This document shows positions 21,051 to 29,759 of a stretch of DNA of 64,000 nucleotides, piece after piece. Each line of letters opens with the position of its first letter. Position 1 is the stretch's first letter. The stretch covers positions 186,001 through 250,000 of the forward strand of contig CAVXLN010000022.1 of the NCBI GenBank assembly GCA_963762435.1. The letters run 5' to 3'. The notes under the pieces were generated by a model. That model had not been told where the DNA came from. It ran no database searches and saw only the letters and a program-made list of their open reading frames with translations. A program made the translations under genes and the position numbers. This stretch comes from JAXDMU01 sp963762435 (GTDB taxonomy: Bacteria; Pseudomonadota; Alphaproteobacteria; ATCC43930; CGMCC-115725).

Positions 21051-21680
21051 GCGCCGTCGAGTTCGACGAGCCACGGCGTTCCGCCCAGTGCCAGCGCCGA
21101 AGGCCCCGCCCCCAAGCGCATCGTCGTCGCCTACGGCTTCTGGCTGTTCCTGCTGAGCGACATCGTGATGTTCTCAGCACTCTTCGCGACATATGCGGTG
21201 CTGTCCCGGGCGACTGACGGCGGGCCGAGCGGGGCCCAGCTCTTCAACGCGACCAACGTCGCGATCGAGACCGTCTGCCTGCTGCTCTCGAGCTTCGCCT
21301 GCGGCATGATGGCGATGGCCGTCGGCCTCGATCACAAGCTCGGGACCTATCTGGGTGCCGCCGTGACCTTCGTGCTGGGGGCCGCCTTCCTGTTCCTCGA
21401 GCTCCGCGAGTTCGCCGACATGATCGCCCACGGCGCCACCCCGGAACGGAGCGCCTTCCTCTCGTCCTTCTTCACGCTGGTCGGCTGCCACGGCGCCCAT
21501 GTGACGGTCGGGTTGCTGTGGCTCGTCATCATGATGGCGCAGGTGGCGGCCAAGGGCTTTCAGCCCAACGTGCTGCGCCGGCTCGCCTGCTTCAGCCTGT
21601 TCTGGCATGCGCTCGACATCATCTGGGTCGCCTTGTTCACGGTCGTCTATCTGATGGGAATGGGAGGAGCAGCATCATGA
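21047..21680 (+). CDS. cyoC: Cytochrome bo3-type oxidase subunit III (CyoC), apparent frameshift near the start
   Basis: The body of subunit III is clear from about 21108 onward: IVVAYGFWLFLLSDIVMFSA, FATYAVLSRATDGG, FFTLVGCHGAHVTVGLLWL and the final CFSLFWHALDIIWVALF. The natural start, ATG at 21047 overlapping the cyoB TGA and reading MSAVEFDEPRRSA, is in a different frame from this body. One extra base (or two missing) between about 21080 and 21108, for example in the GGCCCCGCCCCCAAG run, would explain it. No ATG, GTG or TTG exists in the body frame between the cyoB stop and GTG 21162/ATG 21165, which lie within the first membrane helix. It may be a sequencing error or a real mutation. Confidence 0.85.
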
Positions 21681-22072
21681 CGACGCAGGCCCATGATCGG
21701 GCACCCGGCGACGAGCTCAGCCCCGGCGAACGGCGCGAAGAGGCGATAACCCATCTGCAGGCTTATCTGATCGGCCTGTTCCTGGCGCTGCTGCTGACCG
21801 CGACCTCGTTCTGGGCCGCCTCGACGCATCTGCTCTGGGCACCGGGCGTGCCGATCGGCCTCGCCGTGCTGGCGGTGGCGCAGATGGGCGTGCATCTCGC
21901 CTTCTTCCTGCACATCACGACGGGACCGGACAACACCAACAACGTGCTGGCGTTGGCCTTCGGCGTGCTGATCGTGCTGCTGGTCGTGGGCGGCTCGCTC
22001 TGGATCATGGCGAATCTCAACGAGAACCTCATGCAGTCGCCTGAGCTCATGAACCTCCAGATGCAGCATTGA
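21677..22072 (+). CDS. cyoD: Cytochrome bo3-type oxidase subunit IV (CyoD)
   Basis: A 131-residue small subunit with three membrane helices (ITHLQAYLIGLFLALLLTAT; GVPIGLAVLAVAQMGVHLAF; VLALAFGVLIVLLVVGGSLW) and the family motif QMGVHLAFFLHI. It overlaps the cyoC stop by ATGA. No cyoE heme O synthase follows; instead the 3' end overlaps the convergent formylglycine-generating-enzyme gene by 26 bases. Confidence 0.92.
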   Translation: MTTQAHDRAPGDELSPGERREEAITHLQAYLIGLFLALLLTATSFWAASTHLLWAPGVPIGLAVLAVAQMGVHLAFFLHITTGPDNTNNVLALAFGVLIVLLVVGGSLWIMANLNENLMQSPELMNLQMQH

Positions 22073-23021
22073 GGACCGTGCGGAAGCCGATATGCGACGT
22101 GCCGCTCGCGGCATCGCCGGCCTGGCGTGCCGCCGGGCGGTAGCGCATGCAGAAATTGGGGGCGCAGAGATAGGAGCCGCCCTTGATGACATGGGCCGAG
22201 GCATCGGCCGCCGTGCCGTCGGCGTGATCCGCGGTCCAGGGATCGCGCGTCCATTGCCAGACATTCCCGGCCATGTCGTAAAGCCCGTAGCCATTGGCCT
22301 GGAAGCACCCCACGGGCGAGGTGCCACGGTAGCCTTTGCTGCCGCGATCCTCGGTCGGGAATTCGCCCCGCCAATGATTGGCCGCAGGCGTGTCGTCGCG
22401 ATCGGCGCCATCGGCCCAGATGAACTCGGCATCTCTGCCGCCGCGCGCCGCCGCCTCCCACTGCGCCTCGGTCGGAAGCACCCGTCCGGCCCAGCGCGCA
22501 TAGGCCTCGGCATCCTCGAATGCGACCTGAACTACCGGGTGATTGTCCCGGCCGGCAAGATCGCTGCCGGGTCCCTCGGGATGCCGCCAATCGGCCCCCG
22601 GAATCATCCGCCACCATTGCGCCAGGTCGCGCAGCCCCTCGACATCGCTGGGTGGCCGGAACACCCAGGCGCCCGGCCTGGCGCCGCGCTCCGCCACCGT
22701 CACATAGCCCGTCTCGCGCACGAAGCGGGCGTACTCGGCATTGGTCACATCATGCGTATCGATCCAGAAGCCCGCGACCGATATTTGCCGCACTGGCGCC
22801 TCCTCGGCCCGGAACCGCTCCGACCCCATGGCAAAGCGTGTCTCGGGAATCCGGACCATACCGTCGCCGGGGACGGCCGCGCGGTCGCCGACTGCTAGGC
22901 AGGCCTCCGGCAGGGCCGCCCTGCCGGCATAGGCGAACCAGCCGCCACCGAAGAGTGCCGTCAGCGCCAGCGTGCCGAGGGCCGCTCGGAGCGCCAGGCC
23001 GGGGCCGGTCAGTTGGCCCAA
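22047..23021 (-). CDS. Membrane-anchored formylglycine-generating enzyme (sulfatase-activating, SUMF1-like)
   Basis: This 324-residue protein has an N-terminal hydrophobic anchor (residues about 8-31) and an FGE-sulfatase domain from MVRIPETRFAMGSERF onward. The catalytic copper-binding cysteine pair is present as GGSYLCAPNFCMRYRPAAR (Cys286, Cys291). FGE oxidises the active-site Cys of sulfatases to formylglycine. It follows the sulfatase gene on the same strand with a 13-base overlap, so the pair is an enzyme and its activator. The anchor puts the catalytic domain in the periplasm. Confidence 0.88.
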   Translation of the reverse strand: MGQLTGPGLALRAALGTLALTALFGGGWFAYAGRAALPEACLAVGDRAAVPGDGMVRIPETRFAMGSERFRAEEAPVRQISVAGFWIDTHDVTNAEYARFVRETGYVTVAERGARPGAWVFRPPSDVEGLRDLAQWWRMIPGADWRHPEGPGSDLAGRDNHPVVQVAFEDAEAYARWAGRVLPTEAQWEAAARGGRDAEFIWADGADRDDTPAANHWRGEFPTEDRGSKGYRGTSPVGCFQANGYGLYDMAGNVWQWTRDPWTADHADGTAADASAHVIKGGSYLCAPNFCMRYRPAARQAGDAASGTSHIGFRTVLNAASGGS

Positions 23022-24670
23022 TAGATATACTCGTCGCCGGGTGCCGCCGGCACGCCGAGCGGCTTGTCGATCAGCACCGGCACTTCCATCAGCGACGGCC
23101 AGATCGGCTTCACCTGCTGGGCATCGATCGCGGCGAGGGCGGCCTTGAGCTCGGCCACCTTGTCGGGCTGCGTCGATGCCAGATCATTATGCTCGGTCGG
23201 ATCCTCGGCGAGATTATAGAGCCAGGCCTTGTTCGGCCGCTCCGCCACTTGCAGCTTCCAGCCGCCGGCCAACAGCACCTTGTAGGCGCCGTCGCGCCAA
23301 TAGAGGCTCTGATGCGGATCGCCCGGCGCCTGGCCGGCCGCGAAAGGCACCAGATCGACGCCATCCATCGGCCGGTCCTTGGGCATGTCGGCACCCGCGG
23401 CCGCGGCCGCGGTGCCGAAGAGATCGACATGGCCGACCGGCTTCTCGAACTTGGCGCCCTTGGGCAGCCGGTCCGGCCATCTCATGAAGAAGGGCACATG
23501 GATGCCGCCTTCGAAGAAGGTCGCCTTCCAGCCGCGGAACGGCTTGTTGATGTCCGGCAGCCCGATATAGTTCGCCCCGCCATTGTCGCTCGTGAAAATG
23601 ACGAGCGTATTGTCGTCGAGCCCTTGGCGCTTCAGCGCGTCGAGCACCAGCCCGACATTGCGGTCGAGCGCCCGGATCATCGCGGCATAGACGCGGAGCT
23701 CGTGATCCTTGATCCCGGGCAGCGCGTCGTAATCCTCTTTCGAGGCCTGCAGCGGCGTGTGCGGCGCGTTGAAGGCCAGATACATGAAGAAGGGCCGGTT
23801 GCGATTGGCCTCGATCGCCGCCACCGCCTGCCGGCCCAGATAATCGGTCATATAGGCGTCGGGCTCGAACCGCTTGCCGCCATTGTAGCGGATCGCGAAG
23901 GGCAGATTGGGCCAGAGGAACTTGTCGATCGGATCGAAATCCTGGTGCGAATCCTCCGCCCTGGCATCGCCTTCGGGCAGATATTTGGAGGCGCCGTCAT
24001 AGAAGGCCAGCGCCTCGTCGAAGCCCTTATCCTCCGGCCGCGTGCCAGGGGTGCCGCCCAGATGCCATTTGCCCAGCATGATCGTGTGATAGCCCTTGGT
24101 CTTCATGACCTGGCTGATCATGACCTCGGAGGCCGGCACGCTGAGATCGGCGACATTGGTCGGCACGTCGCGCTCGAGCTCGGCATGGTAGATCGGCGGC
24201 AGGTTGCCGTCGCGCGGCGGGAAGGAGCCCACCAGCCTGGCGAAAGCGATCGGCGCCGGCGTGAACTCGAAACCGAAACGGGTGGCGTAGCGGCCGGTCA
24301 TGATCGCCGCCCGCGACGGCGCACAGGTGGCGTCGCCGGCATAGGCCTCGGTGAAGGTGACGCCGTCCTGGCCCAGCGAATTGATGCGCGGCGTCGGCAC
24401 GGCTCCGCCCGCCACGCCGCCGCCATTGAAGCTCAGATCGTTCCAGCCGAGATCATCGGCCAGGATGACCACGACATTGGGCGGGCGCGTGCCGGCCGGT
24501 GCGGCCGCCGGGCCCTTGTCCCAGACGACCGGCTGGGTCGGGCCGATCGGATCGCGGAACTGGCCGATCAGGCCGGGCAGATAGTACCAATAGCGCTCCC
24601 ATCCGGCCCAGCCACCGATCGCGATGACGACCAGCACGATGAGTGCCATCCATCCGCGCGTGATTTTCAT
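23009..24670 (-). CDS. Membrane-anchored arylsulfatase (type I sulfatase)
   Basis: A 553-residue alkaline-phosphatase-superfamily sulfatase. An uncleaved-looking N-terminal helix (WMALIVLVVIAIGGWAGW) anchors it on the periplasmic side. The metal motif VVVILADDLGWNDLSF is followed by the formylglycine signature CAPSRAAIMTGR (Cys116), matching CxPSR. GKWHLGG, a FTSDNGG metal-ligand segment and a C-terminal substrate-binding part complete the fold. The substrate is unknown. It forms an operon with the FGE gene and is divergent from a TetR gene, with an operator palindrome 30 bases upstream of its start. Confidence 0.9.
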   Translation of the reverse strand: MKITRGWMALIVLVVIAIGGWAGWERYWYYLPGLIGQFRDPIGPTQPVVWDKGPAAAPAGTRPPNVVVILADDLGWNDLSFNGGGVAGGAVPTPRINSLGQDGVTFTEAYAGDATCAPSRAAIMTGRYATRFGFEFTPAPIAFARLVGSFPPRDGNLPPIYHAELERDVPTNVADLSVPASEVMISQVMKTKGYHTIMLGKWHLGGTPGTRPEDKGFDEALAFYDGASKYLPEGDARAEDSHQDFDPIDKFLWPNLPFAIRYNGGKRFEPDAYMTDYLGRQAVAAIEANRNRPFFMYLAFNAPHTPLQASKEDYDALPGIKDHELRVYAAMIRALDRNVGLVLDALKRQGLDDNTLVIFTSDNGGANYIGLPDINKPFRGWKATFFEGGIHVPFFMRWPDRLPKGAKFEKPVGHVDLFGTAAAAAGADMPKDRPMDGVDLVPFAAGQAPGDPHQSLYWRDGAYKVLLAGGWKLQVAERPNKAWLYNLAEDPTEHNDLASTQPDKVAELKAALAAIDAQQVKPIWPSLMEVPVLIDKPLGVPAAPGDEYIYWAN

Positions 24671-24700
24671 GATCGATTTCCCCGCTCAACTGTCGTATTT

Positions 24701-24717
24701 TGACACTCAGCGTGCCA
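24701..24717. promoter_or_regulatory. TetR operator candidate, sulfatase/TetR intergenic region
   Basis: TGACAC-TCAGC-GTGCCA is an imperfect 17-base palindrome. The bases GCGTGCCATAATATCG at its right side recur as GCGTGCCAATATATCG (14 of 16 identical) in front of the haloalkane dehalogenase gene. The shared dyad, spacing and flank argue for one regulator acting at both places. Confidence 0.6.
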
Positions 24718-24795
24718 TAATATCGGCGAACCGTCAACGCGGCCGGGGTTGCTACTCGCTGTTGCTCGGCAAAGGGCCGATCTATAAGGAAGCGT

Positions 24796-25425
24796 ATGAT
24801 CACACGCCCGGATACCTTCGCCCCCATGCCCGCCGTCCTCATGGAACCCGCCTCGATGGTGCCGGTAACGGACGGCCGCAAGCAGCGCTCGCAGGACAGC
24901 CAGCGGCGCATCGTGGCCGCCATGCTGGAGCTTGTGGCGGCCGGCAATCTGGAGCCCAGCGCCGAGCAGATCGCCGAGGCGGCCAAGGTCGGGCTTCGTT
25001 CGGTATTCCGCCATTTCAAGGACATGGACACGCTCTATCACCAGATGTCCGACAGTCTGGCGAGTGCGGTCTATGCCGTGGTCCAGCAGCCTTTCACCGC
25101 CGCGGATTGGCGCGGGCGCGTGTTGGAGCTGATCGAGCGCCGCGCCGGCGTGTTCGAGAAGCTCAACAACTTCCTGATCGCGAGCCAGGTCCATCGGCAT
25201 CGCTCCGCCTTCCTCAAGGCGGGCCATGTCCGGTTCGTGGCGCTGTCGCGGCAGATCATGCTCGATCTCCTGCCGGCCGAGGCTGCGCGCGAGGCCGCGA
25301 CGGTCGAAGCCATCGACCTGCTGCTCAGCTTCGAAAGCTGGCATCGGTTGCGCACCGATCAGTCGCTCGATATCGAATCGGCCAAGCGCACGCTGAAGAA
25401 GGCCGTGAGCGCGCTCATCCAATAG
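24796..25425 (+). CDS. TetR-family transcriptional regulator
   Basis: A 209-residue regulator with an N-terminal helix-turn-helix: RRIVAAMLELVAAGNLEPSA, then EQIAEAAKVGLRSVFRHFKD, with RHFKD in place of the common YYHFxxK. The remaining alpha-helical domain should bind an effector. It lies between the sulfatase-FGE unit (divergent) and the haloalkane dehalogenase operon (same direction). The same palindrome occurs before both units, so it is probably the local repressor of sulfatase and dehalogenase genes. A Met eleven codons downstream could also be the start. Confidence 0.85.
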   Translation: MITRPDTFAPMPAVLMEPASMVPVTDGRKQRSQDSQRRIVAAMLELVAAGNLEPSAEQIAEAAKVGLRSVFRHFKDMDTLYHQMSDSLASAVYAVVQQPFTAADWRGRVLELIERRAGVFEKLNNFLIASQVHRHRSAFLKAGHVRFVALSRQIMLDLLPAEAAREAATVEAIDLLLSFESWHRLRTDQSLDIESAKRTLKKAVSALIQ

Positions 25426-25455
25426 CCGCAGCCACTTGACACTGGCAGTTGATAA

Positions 25456-25472
25456 TGGCACCTTGCGTGCCA
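25456..25472. promoter_or_regulatory. TetR operator candidate upstream of haloalkane dehalogenase
   Basis: TGGCAC-CTTGC-GTGCCA is a perfect palindrome with 6-base arms and a 5-base spacer, 33 bases before the dehalogenase start. It shares arms, spacing and the right flank with the site at 24701. A further partial repeat (TGACACTGGCAGTTGATA) lies just upstream, which may allow cooperative binding. Confidence 0.65.
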
Positions 25473-25505
25473 ATATATCGAATGCCTGTGATACAGGGAT
25501 CGGCC

Positions 25506-26405
25506 ATGCATGTGCTGAGAACGCCGGATGAACGCTTCACCAATCTGACCGATTATCCGTTTGAGCCAAGCTATGTGACCGTGATCGATGCGGACGGCAC
25601 GCCGCTCCGCATCCATTCAGTCGATGAGGGCCCGCGCGACGCGCCCACCGTGCTCTTGATGCATGGCGAGCCGTCCTGGTCCTATCTCTATCGCAAGATC
25701 ATCACGAAACTCGTCGGACGCGGCTATCGCGTGGTGGCGCCCGATCTCGTCGGTTTCGGCCGGTCCGACAAGCCCAGCACCCAGGATAATTACAGCTTCG
25801 AGCGCCATGTCGCCTGGATGAGCGACTGGCTCAAGGCGAAGGATCTCCACGGCATCACCCTGTTCTGCCAGGATTGGGGCGGGCTCATCGGCCTGCGCCT
25901 GGTGGCGGCATTTCCCGGCCGGTTCGCGCGCGTCATCGCGGCCAATACCGGCCTGCCGATCGGCCAGGGCTCTTCGGCCGGGTTCGATCAGTGGCTGCAA
26001 TTCAGCCAGAGCATCCCGGTGCTGCCGATCGGCGGCATCCTCAATATGGGCACCAAGCGCGAGCTTGCCGCGGCCGAGATCGCGGCCTATGAGGCGCCCT
26101 TCCCCGACGAGACCTACAAGGCGGGTGCGCGCCGCTTCCCGGCCCTGGTGCCGATCACGCCCGAGCACCCTTCGGTCGCCGAGAACAAGGCGGCCTGGAA
26201 GATCCTCGAAGGCTTCAACAAGCCTTTCCTCACCGCCTTCAGCGACAGCGATGCAGTGACGAAGGGCGGCGAGCGGGTGTTCCAGGAGCGCGTGCCGGGC
26301 AGCAACGGCCAGCCGCATGTGACGCTGCCGGGCGGCCATTTCCTCCAGGAGGATTGCCCGAGCGAGATCGCCGATCTGATCGATCGGTTCATCGGCGCCC
26401 ATTGA
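25506..26405 (+). CDS. Haloalkane dehalogenase, subfamily HLD-I
   Basis: A 299-residue alpha/beta hydrolase that should split carbon-halogen bonds to alcohol, halide and proton. The oxyanion motif LMHGEPSWSYLYRK (HGEP), the nucleophile elbow FCQDWGG with Asp123 and the halide-holding Trp124, and the catalytic His278 in LPGGHFLQED are visible, as in DhlA-type HLD-I enzymes. The start at MHVLRTPDERF was chosen because the longer frame covers the operator. It is the first gene of a four-gene unit with DUF1330, an isomerase-like protein and a sulfatase. No signal peptide is present, so it should be cytoplasmic. Confidence 0.88.
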   Translation: MHVLRTPDERFTNLTDYPFEPSYVTVIDADGTPLRIHSVDEGPRDAPTVLLMHGEPSWSYLYRKIITKLVGRGYRVVAPDLVGFGRSDKPSTQDNYSFERHVAWMSDWLKAKDLHGITLFCQDWGGLIGLRLVAAFPGRFARVIAANTGLPIGQGSSAGFDQWLQFSQSIPVLPIGGILNMGTKRELAAAEIAAYEAPFPDETYKAGARRFPALVPITPEHPSVAENKAAWKILEGFNKPFLTAFSDSDAVTKGGERVFQERVPGSNGQPHVTLPGGHFLQEDCPSEIADLIDRFIGAH

Positions 26406-26425
26406 GAGAGAGCGAGATCCTTTCC

Positions 26426-26845
26426 ATGCAGGTCGAAAACGCGGTCTTCCCAAGCCCCGAGCAGATGGCGGGCTTCTTCGGCGCCGTCGAGGACGGCCCG
26501 TTCGTCATGGTCAATCTCCTGAAATTCAAGCCGAAGGCGGTCTACCCCGACGGCAGGGAGACGGGGCTGACCGGGGCGGAGGCCTATCAGCGCTATGGCG
26601 AGGCGGTCGCCCAGCTGATCGAGCTGCATGGCGGCAAGCTGCGCTACAGCGCGCACGTGACCGACCTCATGATCGGAATGTGCGACCCGCTCTGGGATGC
26701 GGTGGCGCTGGCCGAGTACCCCTCCTACGCCGCCTTCCGGGCGATGGCGACCTCGTCCGACTACCAGGCGATCGAAATGCATCGGCTGGCCGGGCTCGAA
26801 GGCCAGCTCAATATCCGCACCAAACCCAATCTCGACCTGCTCTAG
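26426..26845 (+). CDS. DUF1330-family protein
   Basis: A 139-residue protein with the ferredoxin-like dimeric alpha-beta barrel pattern of DUF1330: FVMVNLLKFKP, AYQRYGEAVAQLIELHGGKL, and a WDAVALAEYPSYAAFRAMAT block. Members are often found in catabolic clusters, but their reaction is unknown. It lies 20 bases after the dehalogenase and 6 bases before the next gene, so it is co-transcribed. The start was set at MQVENAVFP, the first Met after the dehalogenase stop. Confidence 0.78.
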   Translation: MQVENAVFPSPEQMAGFFGAVEDGPFVMVNLLKFKPKAVYPDGRETGLTGAEAYQRYGEAVAQLIELHGGKLRYSAHVTDLMIGMCDPLWDAVALAEYPSYAAFRAMATSSDYQAIEMHRLAGLEGQLNIRTKPNLDLL

Positions 26846-26851
26846 GCGGCC

Positions 26852-27520
26852 ATGACGCTCACTTACGATCTCTACTGGTCCTTCCGCTCGCCCTATTCCT
26901 ATTTCCTGATGAGCCGGCTGACGCAGCTCGAGCGCGAGTACGATGTGCGCGGCCGGATCCGGCCGGTCTATCCGCTGGCAGTCCGCACGCCCGAATTCTT
27001 CACCACGCGCGACCCGCTCTGGTTCGGCTATTTCATGCGCGACATCCAGCGCGAGGCCGAGTTCCTGGGCCTGCCCTTCCGCTGGCCGCGACCCGATCCG
27101 GTACTGATGGATCGCGCGAGCGGGACCTATCCGACCGAGCAGCCCCATATCTATCGGCTGACCCGGATGGGTGCTGCCGCGGTCGAGCGGGGGTGCGGCC
27201 TCCAATTCCTCGACGAGGCGAGCCATGTGATCTGGAGCGGCAGCGTCGATAATTGGCATGAGGGCGATCATCTCGCCCGTGCCGCCGCCCGCGCCGGCCT
27301 CGATCCGGCCGAGCTCGCCCGCACGGTCGAACGGGAAGGGGCACGGCTCGACGCGCTCATCCGCGAGAACCAGGCCGACCAGCGCAAGGCCGGCCATTAC
27401 GGCGTGCCGCTGCTCGTCTTCGAAGACGAGCCCTTCTTCGGCCAGGACCGGTTCGGCCAGTTCAAATGGCGGCTCGAGCAGCAGGGCCTGGCCCGCCGCC
27501 GGCTGCAAACCACCGGATGA
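26852..27520 (+). CDS. DsbA-fold 2-hydroxychromene-2-carboxylate isomerase-like protein
   Basis: A 222-residue thioredoxin-like protein of the GST-kappa/HCCA-isomerase group. The diagnostic start DLYWSFRSPYSYFLMSRL contains the glutathione-contact serine (SFRSPYSY) instead of a CxxC. The late block KAGHYGVPLLVFEDEPFFGQDR holds the cis-proline loop (GVP) and the GQDR motif typical of the family. It may carry out glutathione-dependent isomerisation or dehalogenation in the same pathway as the haloalkane dehalogenase. No leader is seen, so it should be cytoplasmic. Confidence 0.8.
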   Translation: MTLTYDLYWSFRSPYSYFLMSRLTQLEREYDVRGRIRPVYPLAVRTPEFFTTRDPLWFGYFMRDIQREAEFLGLPFRWPRPDPVLMDRASGTYPTEQPHIYRLTRMGAAAVERGCGLQFLDEASHVIWSGSVDNWHEGDHLARAAARAGLDPAELARTVEREGARLDALIRENQADQRKAGHYGVPLLVFEDEPFFGQDRFGQFKWRLEQQGLARRRLQTTG

Positions 27521-27533
27521 CGGAGCGAGGCTG

Positions 27534-29759
27534 ATGGGCGCCAGGATCGGCAAGACCGTCGCGGACTCGACGCCGTTCTGGCCGCCAGGCCGATCAGCAC
27601 CCAAGGGCGCGCCCAACATCCTGGTCGTTCTCTTCGACGATGTCGGATTCTCGGATTTCGGCTGCTACGGCTCGCCGATCGCGACGCCGACGATCGACGC
27701 GCTGGCCGCCACCGGGCTGCGCTTCACCGGCTTTCACACCACCGCCATGTGCTCGACGACGCGGGCCGCCCTCTTGACCGGCCGCAATCACCATTCGGTC
27801 GGCGTTGGCTGCCTCGCCAATTTCAATTCAGGATATCCCGGATATCGCGGCAAGATCGCCCCCGAGGCCGGGACGCTGGCCGAGATGCTGCGCCCGGCCG
27901 GGTATCGCAACTACATGGTCGGCAAGTGGCATGTCACCTCGCTGACCGAGACCGGCCCGACCGGCCCCTTCGATGGCTGGCCCTTGGGCCGCGGCTTCGA
28001 CCGGTATTACGGCTTCATGGATGCCGAGACCGACCAGTACGCGCCGGAGCTGGTGCGCGACAACACGCCGATCGATGCGCCCAAGACCGGCAGCCAGGGC
28101 TATCACCTGACCGAGGATCTGACCGACCAGGCGATCCGCTTCATCGCCGATCATCAGGCGAACGATCCCGAGCGGCCCTGGCTGACCTGGCTCGCCTATG
28201 GCGCCTGCCACGCGCCGCACCAGGCGCCGCGCGACCTGATCCTGCATTACGACCGGATCTTCGGCGAGGGCTGGGATGTCGAGCGCGAACGGCGGCTCGC
28301 CCGCCAGAAAGCGCTCGGCATCGTGCCGCCGGAGACGCGCATGCCGCCGCGTAACGACCATGTGAAGCCCTGGGCCGAGCATGCACCGGGTGAACAGCGC
28401 CTGTTCGCGCGGCTCCAAGGCGCCTTCGCCGCCATGCTCGATCATGCCGACCGCAATCTGGCGCGACTGGTGGCCTTCCTCGACGGCGCCGGTCTCAAGG
28501 ACGACACGCTGATCCTGGTGCTGAGCGACAATGGCGCCAGCCAGGAAGGCGGCCCGTTCGGTATGGTCAATGCCATGGGTCCCTATAATTTCAAGCCCGA
28601 GCCAATCGAGGAGAAGCTCGCCCGCATCGACGATATCGGCGGCCCCGACACGCATGCGAACTTCCCCTGGGGTTGGGCGATGGCGTCGAACACGCCGTTG
28701 AAGCGCTACAAGCAGAACACCCATGGCGGCGGCATCCGCGACCCGCTGGTGATCTCCTGGCCGAACGGGATCAAGACGCCGGGCGCGCTGCGGCATCAGT
28801 TTCGCCACGCTTCCGATATCGTGCCGACCCTGCTCGACCTGCTGGGAGTCGAGGCGCCGAAGACGATCGCCGGTATCGAGCAGCGCCCGCTCGAAGGCGT
28901 CTCCTTCGCTGCGAGCTTCGGGGCGGCCGATCCGCCGCGCGGCGCCTCGCAATATTTCGAGATGTTCGGTCATCGCGGCCTTTGGCAAGCGGGCTGGAAG
29001 GCGGTGGCCTATCATCCGCCCGGCTCGCCCTTCGACGCGGATCGCTGGGAGCTTTATCACCTCGACCAGGATTTCTCGGAGACCGAGGATCTGGCCGCAT
29101 CCCAGCCCGAGCGGCTGGCCGGCCTCATCGAGGAATGGTGGCGCCAGGCCGAGCGCTGCCAGGTCCTGCCGCTCGATGACCGGTTCGGCGCGCGCTTCGC
29201 CGAGAATGCGGCCCGATTCCAGGGACGGCGGAAACATTTCACCTTCCATGCCGGCATGGGCCATCTGCCGACCGATGTGGCGCCCGACATCCGCTCACGC
29301 GCCTTCGTCATCGAGGCGCATCTGAGGTTCGAGCCCGCCGACCAGGGCGTGCTGATCGCCCATGGCGACGCGACCTGCGGCTACACGCTCTTCATTCGCG
29401 GGGGACGGCTCGTCTACGACATGAATGTCGGCGGCCGGCATGCGGTGACCGTGAGCGACCGCCCGATCCCCGCCGGCCATCGCCGCCTGGGGGTCGCGGT
29501 CGCGAGCGAGCATACGAGGCGCCGGATCACGCTGCTGATCGACGGCGAAGCGGCGGGTGCCGGCGAGACCGAGCTCGGCTTCCATAACTTCATTTCCTGG
29601 TCCGGCCTCGATATCGGGCGCGACCGCGGCAGCCCGGTCGGCGATTACGAGGCGCCCTTCGCCTTCACCGGCCTCTTGAAGAAAGTGACCGTGACGATGG
29701 ATCCTGAGCAGACGCTCGACGGCGAGGCCGTGGGGGCTGCGGAAATGGCACGGCAGTAA
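27534..29759 (+). CDS. Large leaderless arylsulfatase with CSTTR active-site motif
   Basis: A 741-residue sulfatase. The metal motif ILVVLFDDVGFSDFGCYGS and the active-site segment MCSTTRAALLTGRNHHSVG (Cys73) are clear. The motif reads CSTTR rather than CxPSR or CxAxR. GKWHVTSLT and LVLSDNGASQEGG follow. The last 150 residues look like an added beta-rich domain (AFVIEAHLRF through TGLLKKVTVTM). There is no signal peptide, so unlike the other sulfatase it should be cytoplasmic. The start MGARIGKTV follows GGAGCGAGG, 13 bases after the isomerase-like gene. The substrate is unknown. Confidence 0.85.
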   Translation: MGARIGKTVADSTPFWPPGRSAPKGAPNILVVLFDDVGFSDFGCYGSPIATPTIDALAATGLRFTGFHTTAMCSTTRAALLTGRNHHSVGVGCLANFNSGYPGYRGKIAPEAGTLAEMLRPAGYRNYMVGKWHVTSLTETGPTGPFDGWPLGRGFDRYYGFMDAETDQYAPELVRDNTPIDAPKTGSQGYHLTEDLTDQAIRFIADHQANDPERPWLTWLAYGACHAPHQAPRDLILHYDRIFGEGWDVERERRLARQKALGIVPPETRMPPRNDHVKPWAEHAPGEQRLFARLQGAFAAMLDHADRNLARLVAFLDGAGLKDDTLILVLSDNGASQEGGPFGMVNAMGPYNFKPEPIEEKLARIDDIGGPDTHANFPWGWAMASNTPLKRYKQNTHGGGIRDPLVISWPNGIKTPGALRHQFRHASDIVPTLLDLLGVEAPKTIAGIEQRPLEGVSFAASFGAADPPRGASQYFEMFGHRGLWQAGWKAVAYHPPGSPFDADRWELYHLDQDFSETEDLAASQPERLAGLIEEWWRQAERCQVLPLDDRFGARFAENAARFQGRRKHFTFHAGMGHLPTDVAPDIRSRAFVIEAHLRFEPADQGVLIAHGDATCGYTLFIRGGRLVYDMNVGGRHAVTVSDRPIPAGHRRLGVAVASEHTRRRITLLIDGEAAGAGETELGFHNFISWSGLDIGRDRGSPVGDYEAPFAFTGLLKKVTVTMDPEQTLDGEAVGAAEMARQ

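Noticed and set aside
18987..21074. 695-codon minus-strand open frame opposite cyoA and cyoB
   Set aside because: It mirrors the highly conserved CyoB reading frame and has a low-complexity His/Asp/Glu-rich composition; no family resemblance.
25449..25505. Longer N-terminus for the haloalkane dehalogenase
   Set aside because: It would translate through the operator palindrome, and homologues begin near MHVLRTPDERF.
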